DNA of 64,000 nucleotides from a virus: positions 146,384-210,383 of IMG/VR virus record IMGVR_UViG_3300037258_000590. One strand, given 5' to 3'. Below, in pieces: positions 30,144 through 38,382 of the stretch. Each line of letters opens with the position of its first letter. The stretch's first letter is position 1. A program made the translations under genes and the position numbers. The notes beneath the pieces are model-generated. The model was not told where the DNA came from. It was given only the letters and a program-made list of their open reading frames with translations, and did no database searches.

Positions 30144-31484
30144 ATGACGCTCGTTCACGCCAGCCGGCTAGACACCAGCCCGCCGGAATACACGGTAGAA
30201 GCCATGCTCCCGGATATGGGGGTGGGCTTCGGCTACGGCAATTCGTATACGGGCAAGACGATGGTGCTCGGGATCGAGCTGTGCCTGGCCATCGCCAACG
30301 GCGTGCCGTTTTTCGGCCGCGAAAGCGTATACGGGAGCGCCGCGTGGTGCCTCGGCGAGGGGCTGCCGGACGCGGGCGTGCGGATCAAGGCGCGGCTGAT
30401 CCGCGAAGCCCACGACCGGCAGCTCCAGGCGGCGCAGATCGCCAGGAAGGACGGTGACGCCGCGGCACAGGAGTGGCTGGCGGCGTTGCCGACGTACAGC
30501 GATGACCGGATGTTCGTCAAGACAACGGCATTCCAGGTCCCGTTCATCGCGGCTAACGAACCGCCGGAAGACCTGCAGCAGGCGGCCCGCGAACTGGGCC
30601 TGATCGAAGACCTTCGGCTGGTCGTGCTGGACACCGCACGCCGGTTCTCCAGCCTGTCGCTGTCGAACGGCACGACGAGCAACCGGTTCATGCTGGGCAT
30701 GAGCTGGCTGGCCGCGCAGCTGCAGTGCACGGTACTGGCCATCGCGCACCCGGTCAGCAAAGGCCGCGGCGAAGTAGGCCTGCCCGGTGACACCCTGTTC
30801 GGGGCATCGGACTTCGTATGGCGGTTCCAGTCGGCCGACGACAGCACGCCGGACGCGCCGGCCGCCATGATCATCGCGGAGAAGGTCAAGAGCGGGCCGC
30901 TATTCGACCCGATTCCGTATGAACTAGAGCGGATCAAGTGGCGTCAGCCGCCCACCGACCCGGAGACCGGCGAGGACATCCAAGGTGCCGAGCTGCTTGA
31001 GGTCAAGTCCGCTACAGTCCGGCAGCGTGAGAGCCGGCAGGCGCCTGTGAGTGCGATGCTGCTGCCGGGGATGACGCCCCGGAGGACAATGCGGCTGCCG
31101 CAGGCCGAACCGGTACCGCCGTCCAGGCCCCGGCGCCGGACCGGCATTCTCCCGGACACGTCGTTCCGCGCGGTGGTCGCGCCTGCCGAGACCGCGGTCC
31201 CGGACCCGGCCGCGGGCGCACTGGTCGCGGCCCTGATCTCGGGCGCGTGCCCGGAGAGCGCCTGCGCCGCGCTGCCTGGCGCGAGCTGCAACCCGGGCGT
31301 CCGGGGCAGCGGCGTCGTCATGCTGGACCGCGAGCCGCTGATAGCCGCGCACGTCGCGCGGATGGACGAGCGCATCACGGCCGGGACGGCCTCCCTGGAC
31401 GCGGTGCTGGCCCAGTTCCCCGAAGGCACGGCTCCGGCGCTGCTGGCCCAGCGTGCGGACGAGCTGACCGGAGTGCAGGCGTGA
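30144..31484 (+). CDS. RepA/RecA-fold ATPase, 446 aa
   Basis: ATG 30144 after ACAGGAGAAGCATTC. Walker A GNSYTGKT at about 33-40 (G-x4-G-K-T), WCLGEGLPDAGVRIK, Walker B LRLVVLDTARRFS, and LQCTVLAIAHPVSKG with GASDFVWRFQS match the RepA/RecA-fold AAA_25-like ATPases of phages and plasmids, often helicase-like or accessory replication proteins. A C-terminal ~150-residue Pro-rich region and CPESACAALPGASCNPG are added. Role could be replication or DNA delivery; hexamer formation is presumed. Confidence 0.8.
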   Translation: MTLVHASRLDTSPPEYTVEAMLPDMGVGFGYGNSYTGKTMVLGIELCLAIANGVPFFGRESVYGSAAWCLGEGLPDAGVRIKARLIREAHDRQLQAAQIARKDGDAAAQEWLAALPTYSDDRMFVKTTAFQVPFIAANEPPEDLQQAARELGLIEDLRLVVLDTARRFSSLSLSNGTTSNRFMLGMSWLAAQLQCTVLAIAHPVSKGRGEVGLPGDTLFGASDFVWRFQSADDSTPDAPAAMIIAEKVKSGPLFDPIPYELERIKWRQPPTDPETGEDIQGAELLEVKSATVRQRESRQAPVSAMLLPGMTPRRTMRLPQAEPVPPSRPRRRTGILPDTSFRAVVAPAETAVPDPAAGALVAALISGACPESACAALPGASCNPGVRGSGVVMLDREPLIAAHVARMDERITAGTASLDAVLAQFPEGTAPALLAQRADELTGVQA

Positions 31485-31723
31485 CCGTGATGGCGGCTGT
31501 CACGCAGCAGCCCGCCGCGCCAGGTTTCTGGCTGGCGCGACGGGACAGCAGAGAGCCGGTCGCTGAGTGGGCGCTCCGGATGGCCGCGGGTTACGCCGCG
31601 GAGAACCCGGCCGCACTGGCCCGCCTGGCGCTGGCCGACGTCATAGACGACCAGGCGCAATCCCCCTGCCGGCCGGAACATCCCGGTCATCACAGCAACA
31701 GCAGTAACGGAGGTACCCGATGA
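31481..31723 (+). CDS. Hypothetical protein, 80 aa
   Basis: GTG overlaps the ATPase stop (GTGA). Helical core (PVAEWALRMAAGYAAENPAA) and a His/Ser/Asn-rich end. Stop overlaps the next ATG, suggesting one transcript with the ATPase. Unknown. Confidence 0.7.
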   Translation: MTVMAAVTQQPAAPGFWLARRDSREPVAEWALRMAAGYAAENPAALARLALADVIDDQAQSPCRPEHPGHHSNSSNGGTR

Positions 31724-32268
31724 CACGCAGCCCAGCCACGCTGGACATCAACCTCGGCAGCAGTAACTGCCGGCTAGAAGCCCTGGACGACGCGGTGGAC
31801 CTGGCCCGTTTCCAGCACGCGCGTACCGTGATTACATCATTCAGCACGGCCATCGCCGCAGTCGTCACTGCCGAGGACCTGGCGCAGCTGCAAGACCTGG
31901 ACGCTCAGGCTGCGGCAGGCGCGGGCCCGGAAACCGGGGAATCCGGGCCGGCCGGGATAAATCCGGTCAGCGCGAAGACGGCTGGCGCGGAGCCACCGCC
32001 AGAGCGAACCTGGCTCGCTGAGCAGATCCTGTCCGCGCTGACCGGCCGGATCTTCCCCGCGCCCGTAGCTACCCCGGAAAGCTGCCGCACCGTAGACGTC
32101 ATGCGGGCGCACGCGCCTGAACCTGACGCCATCAGCCGGATCGCCTCGCTGTTCAGCGCGCTAGCTGATACCGCGACGCCATTCGGCGTGAGCCTGCGCG
32201 ACGCCATCGGCGACACCAGCCGCGCCTTCTCAGCCGAGGGCATCGAACAGTGGCTGCGTAATGGGTAA
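31720..32268 (+). CDS. Hypothetical protein, 182 aa, containing a repeated segment
   Basis: ATGA overlap start. N-terminal helical domain (EALDDAVDLARFQHARTVIT), then ESGPAGINPVSAKTAGAEPP (from about residue 74), encoded by the three-copy repeat at 31936-32050, then a helical C-terminus (ISRIASLFSALADTATPFGV). The repeat is in frame here and may be its source. Unrecognised. Confidence 0.7.
   Translation: MTRSPATLDINLGSSNCRLEALDDAVDLARFQHARTVITSFSTAIAAVVTAEDLAQLQDLDAQAAAGAGPETGESGPAGINPVSAKTAGAEPPPERTWLAEQILSALTGRIFPAPVATPESCRTVDVMRAHAPEPDAISRIASLFSALADTATPFGVSLRDAIGDTSRAFSAEGIEQWLRNG
31936..32050 (+). repeat. Three-copy ~100-bp repeat, copy 1
   Basis: Starts GGGGAATCCGGGCCGGCC and runs through GAGCAGATCCTGTCCGCGCT to GGCCGGA. 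Matches 40856-40979 along its length and 39720-39807 in part. Here it sits inside an intact reading frame. Confidence 0.85.
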
Positions 32269-32353
32269 CTTCACGCCGACCCCGGACGAGCGCCGGTTCC
32301 TGCGCGGGATCACCACGGTAAGCCCGGATCGCAGACCGGGTGCAGCAGGCTAA
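32261..32353 (+). CDS. Tiny protein, 30 aa
   Basis: ATG overlaps the end of the previous gene by 8 bases. Reads MGNFTPTPDERRFLRGITTV then SPDRRPGAAG. Plausible small basic protein; no ribosome site of note beyond coupling. Confidence 0.4.
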   Translation: MGNFTPTPDERRFLRGITTVSPDRRPGAAG

Positions 32354-32444
32354 CGGTCTCCGGGCGGCCGGGACATCCCGGCAGCCAGGACCTCTGCCTG
32401 CGCTCCGGCGCGGACAAGAACAACGTCTACCAGGAGGAACTCCG

Positions 32445-32816
32445 ATGACACGAATTCAGATCGGCACGGTACAGGTCATCCGGACCCGGAGTTACTGCCT
32501 AGACCCGTACGCAGGTGACATCCCGGGATTCATCCCGTCCGAGGTCCTGGTAGAGCCAGGTGAGTACCCGCTCTACCAGGACGGCCTGAGCCGGTACTGG
32601 CGGATGACCGGCGTCCTGAACCGCAATATCAACCGGATGGGCGACGGCCTGTTCAGCTTTCCTGCGAACGGCAGTGACATGCGCAGCGACGACGACGTGG
32701 TGTTCTACTCGCGCCGGTACGGGCCCGACGACTGGGCCCTCCTGGTCAGCGGCTTCCAGTCCGAGAAGGATCCTGCGCTGGTGTTCAGCATCATTGAAGC
32801 GGTATCCGGTGCCTGA
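32445..32816 (+). CDS. Hypothetical protein, 123 aa
   Basis: ATG 32445 after CAGGAGGAACTCCG. Beta-rich protein with many aromatics (EYPLYQDGLSRYWRMTGVLN; VVFYSRRYGPDDWALLVSGF). Stop overlaps the next GTG. No family recognised. Confidence 0.75.
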   Translation: MTRIQIGTVQVIRTRSYCLDPYAGDIPGFIPSEVLVEPGEYPLYQDGLSRYWRMTGVLNRNINRMGDGLFSFPANGSDMRSDDDVVFYSRRYGPDDWALLVSGFQSEKDPALVFSIIEAVSGA

Positions 32817-33216
32817 CCTGAACCTGGACGCACGGGTAACGATAGAGCGGCTGACCAGCCTGGTCTCGGCCATCGCGCTGGGGATCCAGCTCCCGGCAGC
32901 GGAAACAATTCCAGCGCACTCACTGCCGGGCTACCTCCCTGCCGGAACAGGGGCGGTAACCCGCGCACGCGCAGCACTGACGCGTGCGTTCAGCGTGACC
33001 TGGCCGCACCCTGACTGGGGAACGATCATCCCGGCCCTGGCCGAAGCCGAACAGTACCTGCGTGACGCCGGGCTGATGCGCAAGCCGGAGCTTATGCAGT
33101 TCGTGCACCTGGCTGCGCGAGCTGCCAGCCAGCGCCGGGGCGACGACACCCGGGCGTACATCGATAACATCCGCGGCTACCTGCCAGCTGAAGACAACGA
33201 AAAAGAGGGCCCATGA
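32809..33216 (+). CDS. Hypothetical helical protein, 135 aa
   Basis: GTG overlapping the previous stop. Helical with SLVSAIALGIQLPAAETIPA and a C-terminal helix bundle (RKPELMQFVHLAARAASQRR). Ends by overlap with the Toprim-like gene, so probably cotranslated and a candidate partner of it. Confidence 0.75.
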   Translation: MPDLNLDARVTIERLTSLVSAIALGIQLPAAETIPAHSLPGYLPAGTGAVTRARAALTRAFSVTWPHPDWGTIIPALAEAEQYLRDAGLMRKPELMQFVHLAARAASQRRGDDTRAYIDNIRGYLPAEDNEKEGP

Positions 33217-35285
33217 GCAAGGTCTGCTACGAACAGCAGCGGTTCACCGATGCCGCCGGGGACGTCATCACCCAGGCTGAGGCGTTCTGCGCGCAATACG
33301 CAGCCCAGGGCTGGGAGCTAACGCTGCGCCAGCTGTACTACCGGTTCATCGCCACCAACACTTTCCCGGACAGCCGGACCGATCCGGTGTCGGGCACTAA
33401 GAACACCGAGCGGAATTACAAGTGGCTGGGCGACCTGGTATCCAAGGCACGGGTGGGCGGCCTGATCGACTGGCGGCATATCACCGACAGGGGACGGGGG
33501 ACAGCAGGCGGAGACAGCGGCTGGCAAAGCCCGGAGTCGATGCTGCGCAGCGCAGCGCGCGGCTACGGGATCACCCACTGGGACGGCCAGCCAGAGTACA
33601 TCGAGTGCCTGCCACCTGATCAGGTGATCATCACCAGCGAGGGCGTAAAACCAGTCATCAAAGTGGAAGCCGGCGATCTCGTCCTGACCGGCAAAGGCCG
33701 GTTCCGCCCGGTGACCCGGGTCCTGGCACACGAATACGACGGACCGATGATGACGATCCGCGCAACCGGGCTGCTTCCGTTCCAGGTAACCGCCAACCAC
33801 CCGGTCTGGACAGCTCACTACGACACCTCCAAGCCGGGCTGCAAAGGCGCGACCCGGAAATTCAGCGCAGAGGGATTCGACCGGGCCGACAGCTTGCGCC
33901 CGTTTGACCTGCTAGCCGTCCCGGCACTATCCGAAACCCGCGCAGTCGGACCGGTCACCATGCGGACCAGCGGTAGCCGGGCACGGGTACTCACCATGCC
34001 GTGGAACACCAGCTTGCAAGCACTCATCGGCCTGTACCTGGCCGAAGGCTGCATCCGCAAGGACGGCCGCACCGTCCAGTTCACCATCGGCATGCACGAG
34101 CCTGAGCACTGGACCGCACTGACAAGCTGGGCCGAGTCCGCCGGTGTCAGCACAAGCACTGCGGTGGACGGCGGCGCGCGACAGGTCTACCTGTATTCAG
34201 CCAGCCTGGCTGAATGGCTGCGCGAGCAATTCGACTGCGGCGCGCGGAACAAGCGCATCCCGCGCTGGCTGCTGGAAGCCCCCAGCGAGGAGCAGATGGA
34301 GGTCCTGCGCTGGTACTACCGGGGCGACGGGACCGTGGACTACAGCACCAGCAACAGCCTGGTCGCCACCACCCGCAGCCTGCACCTAGCCCACCAGGTC
34401 GCGCTGATCCTGATCCGCAACGGCTACCTGCCCCGCGTGCAGAGCACCCAAGACCACGGCGATCCCCGGTACAGCATGGCGGTAAGCGGCCAGTCCGGTG
34501 CGGACCTGATGCGGCGCTGGGGTCACGAACCCCGCTCGCGAACCTACTCGTACAACCACATGCGAGCCGGAGACGGCCACATGGCCGCGCCCGTCCGGTC
34601 AGTCACGACCGAGCATTACTCCGGGCTGGTCTACAACCTGGAAGTAGCGGACGACCACACTTACTGTGTGTCAGCGACCGTACACAATTGTTGGGTGGAG
34701 AAGGACGCACTATCCCAGATTATCGACCGGGCAGCCACGCGGTGGGACGTCACCTCATTCGCGTGCAAGGGCTCGCCGTCTACTTCAGCGATGCACGACG
34801 CGGCCTTGCGCCTGCGCGAGCAGGAACGTAACGGCAAGAAAACCACGGTCATCTACCTGGGTGACCATGACCCGACCGGGATCGACATCAGCCGTGACGT
34901 ACAGGCCCGGCTAACCCTGTTCCGTTCGAGTGCGTACGTGGACCGGATCGCGCTGAACATGGATCAGGTACTGGAGCTGAACCCGCCGCCGAGCCCGGTC
35001 AAGGTCACCGACAGCCGGACTAACGGCTATGTCGAGACTTTCGGCACAGAGGAGTGCTGGGAGCTGGACGCGATCGAGCCGGCTGACCTGGACACCCTGA
35101 TCGAAACAGCCATCTTGTCCCACCTGGACCTGGACCTGCGCCAGGCCCGGCTGGACCGCGAGGAGCAGGAGCGGGCCATCCTGACCGCCATTTACGAGAA
35201 CTTCAGCCTTGTCCGCGGGTACCTGCGCGATGAAGGCCTGGCAGGCGATGAAGACGGCAACTACGACGATGACGAGGACAGCTGA
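33213..35285 (+). CDS. Toprim/topoisomerase VI subunit A-like protein carrying an intein
   Basis: 690-residue precursor; exteins total about 329 residues. N-extein TLRQLYYRFIATNTFPDS ... YKWLGDLVSKARVGGLIDWR has the R-Q-x-Y-Y-R and K-A-R-x-x-G pattern of proteins related to topoisomerase VI-A/Spo11. C-extein WVEKDAL (Toprim Glu) and YLGDHDPTGIDI (D-x-D) complete a Toprim-like catalytic set. The intein (33606-34688) breaks the protein just before the Toprim Glu. Inferred role: DNA strand breakage or ligation. No topoisomerase VI-B partner is seen here. Starts by overlap with the preceding gene. Confidence 0.75.
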   Translation: MSKVCYEQQRFTDAAGDVITQAEAFCAQYAAQGWELTLRQLYYRFIATNTFPDSRTDPVSGTKNTERNYKWLGDLVSKARVGGLIDWRHITDRGRGTAGGDSGWQSPESMLRSAARGYGITHWDGQPEYIECLPPDQVIITSEGVKPVIKVEAGDLVLTGKGRFRPVTRVLAHEYDGPMMTIRATGLLPFQVTANHPVWTAHYDTSKPGCKGATRKFSAEGFDRADSLRPFDLLAVPALSETRAVGPVTMRTSGSRARVLTMPWNTSLQALIGLYLAEGCIRKDGRTVQFTIGMHEPEHWTALTSWAESAGVSTSTAVDGGARQVYLYSASLAEWLREQFDCGARNKRIPRWLLEAPSEEQMEVLRWYYRGDGTVDYSTSNSLVATTRSLHLAHQVALILIRNGYLPRVQSTQDHGDPRYSMAVSGQSGADLMRRWGHEPRSRTYSYNHMRAGDGHMAAPVRSVTTEHYSGLVYNLEVADDHTYCVSATVHNCWVEKDALSQIIDRAATRWDVTSFACKGSPSTSAMHDAALRLREQERNGKKTTVIYLGDHDPTGIDISRDVQARLTLFRSSAYVDRIALNMDQVLELNPPPSPVKVTDSRTNGYVETFGTEECWELDAIEPADLDTLIETAILSHLDLDLRQARLDREEQERAILTAIYENFSLVRGYLRDEGLAGDEDGNYDDDEDS
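33606..34688 (+). other. Intein with LAGLIDADG homing-endonuclease domain (361 aa)
   Basis: Residues 132-492 of the precursor. N-junction E/CLPPDQVIITSEG; block B VTANHPVWT; two LAGLIDADG motifs ALIGLYLAEG and VLRWYYRGDG; C-terminal block YSGLVYNLEVADDHTYCVS then ending VHN before Cys+1 of the C-extein. All class-1 intein landmarks (Cys1, block B His, terminal His-Asn, Cys+1) are present, so splicing is likely active. Confidence 0.9.
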
Positions 35286-35287
35286 CC

Positions 35288-35797
35288 ATGACCATCCGTG
35301 AGCACATCACGCACGCCGAGACCGACCTGACCAGGCAGCGCCAGTTCAGCGTCGGTTCACAGGCATACCAGGCTGTGACCCTATCGGCGATCGCGCACGT
35401 CCTGACCGCGATTTCCCTGCAGCTGGCGGAAGCCGAGCGCCCGGCTATCCCGGGCCTGCCGCCAGGCTACAGACTGGACACCGGCCAGGACCCGGCGGGC
35501 GAGCATCGGTGGGCGTACACGGTGACCACGCCGGACGGACGGACCATGACCACGCGGCATCTGTGGACGGCGTACGCGGGCGCCCTGGGTGCTGGCCTGG
35601 ATGTGGCCCGGGAACACGCTGCGGGCATGGCACGAGAGCACGCCGCAGCAAAGGCCGCCGCGGCGTCCGCGAACAGCTGCGAGCACGGACCAGGAGCCTG
35701 TCCGCAGGGCTGCGGCTGCCGGTGCGCTACCTGCATGCGCCAGATGAAACTGAGCCCGGCGTACCCGGGCGGCGCAACGGACGCGCGGTCATCATGA
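35288..35797 (+). CDS. Hypothetical protein with C-terminal Cys cluster, 169 aa
   Basis: ATG 2 bases after the Toprim-like gene. Helical N-terminus, beta middle (YRLDTGQDPAGEHRWAYTVT), Ala-rich helix, then CEHGPGACPQGCGCRCATCM, a dense Cys cluster able to bind zinc or a cluster. Stop overlaps the next ATG. Unknown role. Confidence 0.75.
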   Translation: MTIREHITHAETDLTRQRQFSVGSQAYQAVTLSAIAHVLTAISLQLAEAERPAIPGLPPGYRLDTGQDPAGEHRWAYTVTTPDGRTMTTRHLWTAYAGALGAGLDVAREHAAGMAREHAAAKAAAASANSCEHGPGACPQGCGCRCATCMRQMKLSPAYPGGATDARSS

Positions 35798-36024
35798 CGG
35801 CCAGCCACGACATGCCGCTATCCAGCGAGCAGTGGCCCGCGGGGCACCGGAGCCACACGGGCACCTGGCACACCGGCCAGACTGGCAGGGGCCAGATTTT
35901 CTGCAGCACCCGGGAAAGTGCGCTGGGCCGGGCGGTGCAGCTGGCTTCGATCGGCGGGCCGCTGCGGCTCAAGCACGAGATCATCAGTTACGAGGAGGTG
36001 CTGGCTCATGTGCAGCGCCCTTGA
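35794..36024 (+). CDS. Hypothetical protein, 76 aa
   Basis: ATGA overlap. Polar N-terminus with HRSHTGTWHTGQTGRGQIFC, then a strand-helix end (LRLKHEIISYEEVLAHVQRP). Overlaps the next small membrane protein gene by 17 bases. Unrecognised. Confidence 0.7.
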   Translation: MTASHDMPLSSEQWPAGHRSHTGTWHTGQTGRGQIFCSTRESALGRAVQLASIGGPLRLKHEIISYEEVLAHVQRP

Positions 36025-36094
36025 AAGCGAACTCGCAGTCTGCATAGTCCTCCTGTTCGCCATCTACATAGCCATCCTCTACAAAAAGCCCTGA
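36008..36094 (+). CDS. Single-span membrane miniprotein, 28 aa
   Basis: ATG inside the end of the previous gene (GAGGAGGTGCTGGCTC upstream). Reads MCSALESELAVCIVLLFAIY then IAILYKKP: one hydrophobic helix (about 10-25) with a charged end, the typical layout of phage miniproteins such as lysis or exclusion factors, though none is specifically recognised. Base composition is more AT-rich than neighbours. Confidence 0.6.
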   Translation: MCSALESELAVCIVLLFAIYIAILYKKP

Positions 36095-36144
36095 AAAGGC
36101 AGACCTGACATAAAAAGCAATACAAAAAGAAAGGCAGGCCTGCC

Positions 36145-36822
36145 GTGAAAAGCACAGAAAATCCTGTTACCGGCGAAGACGGATCCGAGCACCACCCGGC
36201 CTTCGGGATGGCTCGCGTCGGCCGGATCATGTCTACCCCGGGACAGGTGCTGTTCCAGTCGGATATCCGGCACGGCGAATACATAGAAATAACCGTGAGC
36301 GAGGCATCGCGCCGCCGCGATCTCAAACACGATTGGGTACATCCTGAGCAGGTACTCATCAAGTTCTGCCTGTCGATAGCACAATTCGCCTCGTTCATCG
36401 CCAGCAGCAGTACCGAAGGTGTTCCTGTCACGATCGGTTACGATCACGGCGACCGCCCGGGACTGCCTGCCGGATCCCGGCTTGCCCTGACCAGCACGGA
36501 AGTACACGCAGCAGCTCATGAGGCGTTCCGGCACATCCAGGAAGCTGAAGCAGCCTACGAGGAAGCGCTGACAGGAAAAGCACCGGCAGCAGAACGCAAA
36601 CGCCTCCTGGCAAACCTGCGCGCTGCGATCAGGGGTGCGGTGCCTAACGTGGATTACGCGGCTGACCAGCTGACCAGGCACGCAGAAGAAGTCGTGGAGA
36701 AATCCCGCGCGGACATCGAGGCAATGGCTGCTGCCGCCAGGAACCGGCCGCAGCTGCCCGCGCAGGAGACACCGCAGCTGCTGCACGCAGAAGCATCCCC
36801 GGCAGAATGCCAGCCGCGATGA
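36145..36822 (+). CDS. Widespread phage protein family, 225 aa
   Basis: GTG after AAAGAAAGGCAGGCCTGCC, with a GGCAGGCCTGCC palindrome at the ribosome site. VLFQSDIRHGEYIEITVSEA then HDWVHPEQVLIKFCLSIAQF and GVPVTIGY match a family of unknown function common in diverse phages (pattern: F.SsI.H...I.l.i..a...r.l..DW......li.v.lS.aQFa.....G.GVPvTl). C-terminal half is a long helix. The intergenic before it is unusually A-rich. Confidence 0.75.
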   Translation: MKSTENPVTGEDGSEHHPAFGMARVGRIMSTPGQVLFQSDIRHGEYIEITVSEASRRRDLKHDWVHPEQVLIKFCLSIAQFASFIASSSTEGVPVTIGYDHGDRPGLPAGSRLALTSTEVHAAAHEAFRHIQEAEAAYEEALTGKAPAAERKRLLANLRAAIRGAVPNVDYAADQLTRHAEEVVEKSRADIEAMAAAARNRPQLPAQETPQLLHAEASPAECQPR

Positions 36823-37028
36823 ACAGACGCGAGCAAGGCAAAGTAATGCCGCTGGAACAACGATGCCTGTACCCCGGACGATGGATAATCGAAGGTTACG
36901 GTGTATACCAGCGCAAAGGCCGCAGAGCAGTGAACTGGCAATCCGAATGGCACGTCATCGGACACCCAGGCGTGATCCGGCGAACCCTGCCAGAAATCAG
37001 GGACTGGATCCGGGAGCAGGCGCAATGA
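36819..37028 (+). CDS. Hypothetical protein, 69 aa; paralogue of 28359-28580
   Basis: ATGA overlap. VMPLEQRCLYPGRWIIEGYG is shared with the 73-aa protein at 28359 (see there). Ends with a helical RDWIREQAQ. Both copies sit at the end of a gene pair and before an overlapping ATG. Confidence 0.75.
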   Translation: MNRREQGKVMPLEQRCLYPGRWIIEGYGVYQRKGRRAVNWQSEWHVIGHPGVIRRTLPEIRDWIREQAQ

Positions 37029-37411
37029 CCAGGCAGCTAGGCAGTTATTACACGGTCACCCCTGGCCAGGGCGAGCCGGAGTTCTTCGATCGCGCGAACG
37101 GCCTGAAGGGCCTGGGGCTGGCCATGGGCCGCGCCGCGCACCTGTCGATGGCCGGGATCGCACAGCAGGTGACGGTGACCGCGAACGGTACCGCCAAAGT
37201 AATTTTCGAGTACCGGGAAGGCAGGGAAACATTGCGCTCGTGCACGGGATTTGTCCCGGCCGGGAAAACGATACCAGCTCCGCCGGTAACGGCTGAAACC
37301 GTGATCACAGACCTGGCGGCCCGTCGCCGGTCCCGGCCGCGCAGGCGCCCGGCCAAGGCAACGTGGCCCGGCCTGGACCTGGCCGACCCGCCATGCAACC
37401 GCACAGGCTGA
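37025..37411 (+). CDS. Hypothetical protein, 128 aa
   Basis: ATGA overlap start. N-terminal YYTVTPGQGEPEFFDRANGL and beta strands (QQVTVTANGTAKVIFEYREG), then a strongly basic Arg-Pro-rich tail (RRRSRPRRRPAK), likely nucleic-acid binding. Unrecognised. Confidence 0.75.
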   Translation: MTRQLGSYYTVTPGQGEPEFFDRANGLKGLGLAMGRAAHLSMAGIAQQVTVTANGTAKVIFEYREGRETLRSCTGFVPAGKTIPAPPVTAETVITDLAARRRSRPRRRPAKATWPGLDLADPPCNRTG

Positions 37412-37413
37412 TC

Positions 37414-37719
37414 ATGCGCACCAGCGAGAGGCTGCTAGCCCGGCTGCAGGAAGCTGGCGCGGACTTGCCGCCGTGCACCGAACTGCGGCGCACGTACCGG
37501 AACCGGCAGACCGGGATCGGTGCCTGGTCGTGGTTCGCGTACTGCCCGCTGTCCCTGGCTGACCCGGAGCACGGACGGCACGTGGACTTGCACGTGGGCT
37601 CGCACTGGCCGATGGCCGCCCTGCTGGCCAGCGAAGGATTCACCTTCCAGGAACTGGACTGCGGCGGCATCTGCGTAGACCCTGCACTGACAGCGAACGA
37701 CAGGAGAACAACCCCGTGA
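37414..37719 (+). CDS. Hypothetical protein, 101 aa
   Basis: ATG 37414 is favoured (37393 is an alternative). Three Cys (PPCTEL, AYCPL, LDCGGICVDP) and a Trp-rich core (TGIGAWSWFAYCPLSLADPE). Stop overlaps the next GTG. Unknown. Confidence 0.65.
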   Translation: MRTSERLLARLQEAGADLPPCTELRRTYRNRQTGIGAWSWFAYCPLSLADPEHGRHVDLHVGSHWPMAALLASEGFTFQELDCGGICVDPALTANDRRTTP

Positions 37720-38120
37720 CCACCGCACCGCAGCCCAGCTGGATACCGGAGATTGCCGCGTCCGAACCGTACCGCGTACCGGTAATGGCCTGTGACATGC
37801 TCGCGTGGCGCCTGCGCCAGATCGGGGTCAGCGCTGCCCTGATCAGCCAGGTAGCCGCGCTGAGCCAGGCGATCCGCACTGAGCTGGGCAACTCCGGCTC
37901 AGTGCCCGCAGAACTTCCCCGGTACGCCATCGGCACGATGATCGAGCACCGCCTGGTGCCCGCGTTCGCGATACGCGTGGAAGCGGTTCGCGAGTGCGAG
38001 ATCAGCCCGAGCCGCCCCGGACCGCACCTGGCCTACCGGGTCACTGACCTGGCGGGAAACCCGAACTGGCTATGCGCGTACGACGTGCAGCTGCCGGGCC
38101 AGAACCTGCCCTGGGCGTGA
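37716..38120 (+). CDS. Hypothetical protein, 134 aa
   Basis: GTG overlapping the previous stop, with ACAGGAGAACAACCCC upstream. Helical N-terminal half (CDMLAWRLRQIGVSAALISQ) and a beta-rich end (HLAYRVTDLAGNPNWLCAYD). Unrecognised. Confidence 0.75.
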   Translation: MTTAPQPSWIPEIAASEPYRVPVMACDMLAWRLRQIGVSAALISQVAALSQAIRTELGNSGSVPAELPRYAIGTMIEHRLVPAFAIRVEAVRECEISPSRPGPHLAYRVTDLAGNPNWLCAYDVQLPGQNLPWA

Positions 38121-38124
38121 TCTC

Positions 38125-38382
38125 ATGACCGAACCGTTCCCGTCCGCCGTAGTCGCTGAGCTGAACCAGCGGCTAGCCGGGTGGAACGAAAGCCTGGACC
38201 GGTGGATAACCGTATTCCGGGAACAGGCGGCTAAAACCGGCGAGCAGCAGGCCCGTGCCAACGCCGGGCTTACGTTGTCCTATTTCGACGCCGATACGAA
38301 AGACTCGCTGCTGCTAACCGCCCTCATCCGGCTAGCCGAGATGGAGCGCGGCGGAACGCGGCAAGAAAACCGGGAAACGTGA
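38125..38382 (+). CDS. Hypothetical protein, 85 aa
   Basis: ATG 4 bases after the previous stop. Helices (SAVVAELNQRLAGWNESLDR) and an Asp-containing motif SYFDADTKDSLLLTAL. Stop overlaps the next GTG. Unknown. Confidence 0.7.
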   Translation: MTEPFPSAVVAELNQRLAGWNESLDRWITVFREQAAKTGEQQARANAGLTLSYFDADTKDSLLLTALIRLAEMERGGTRQENRET

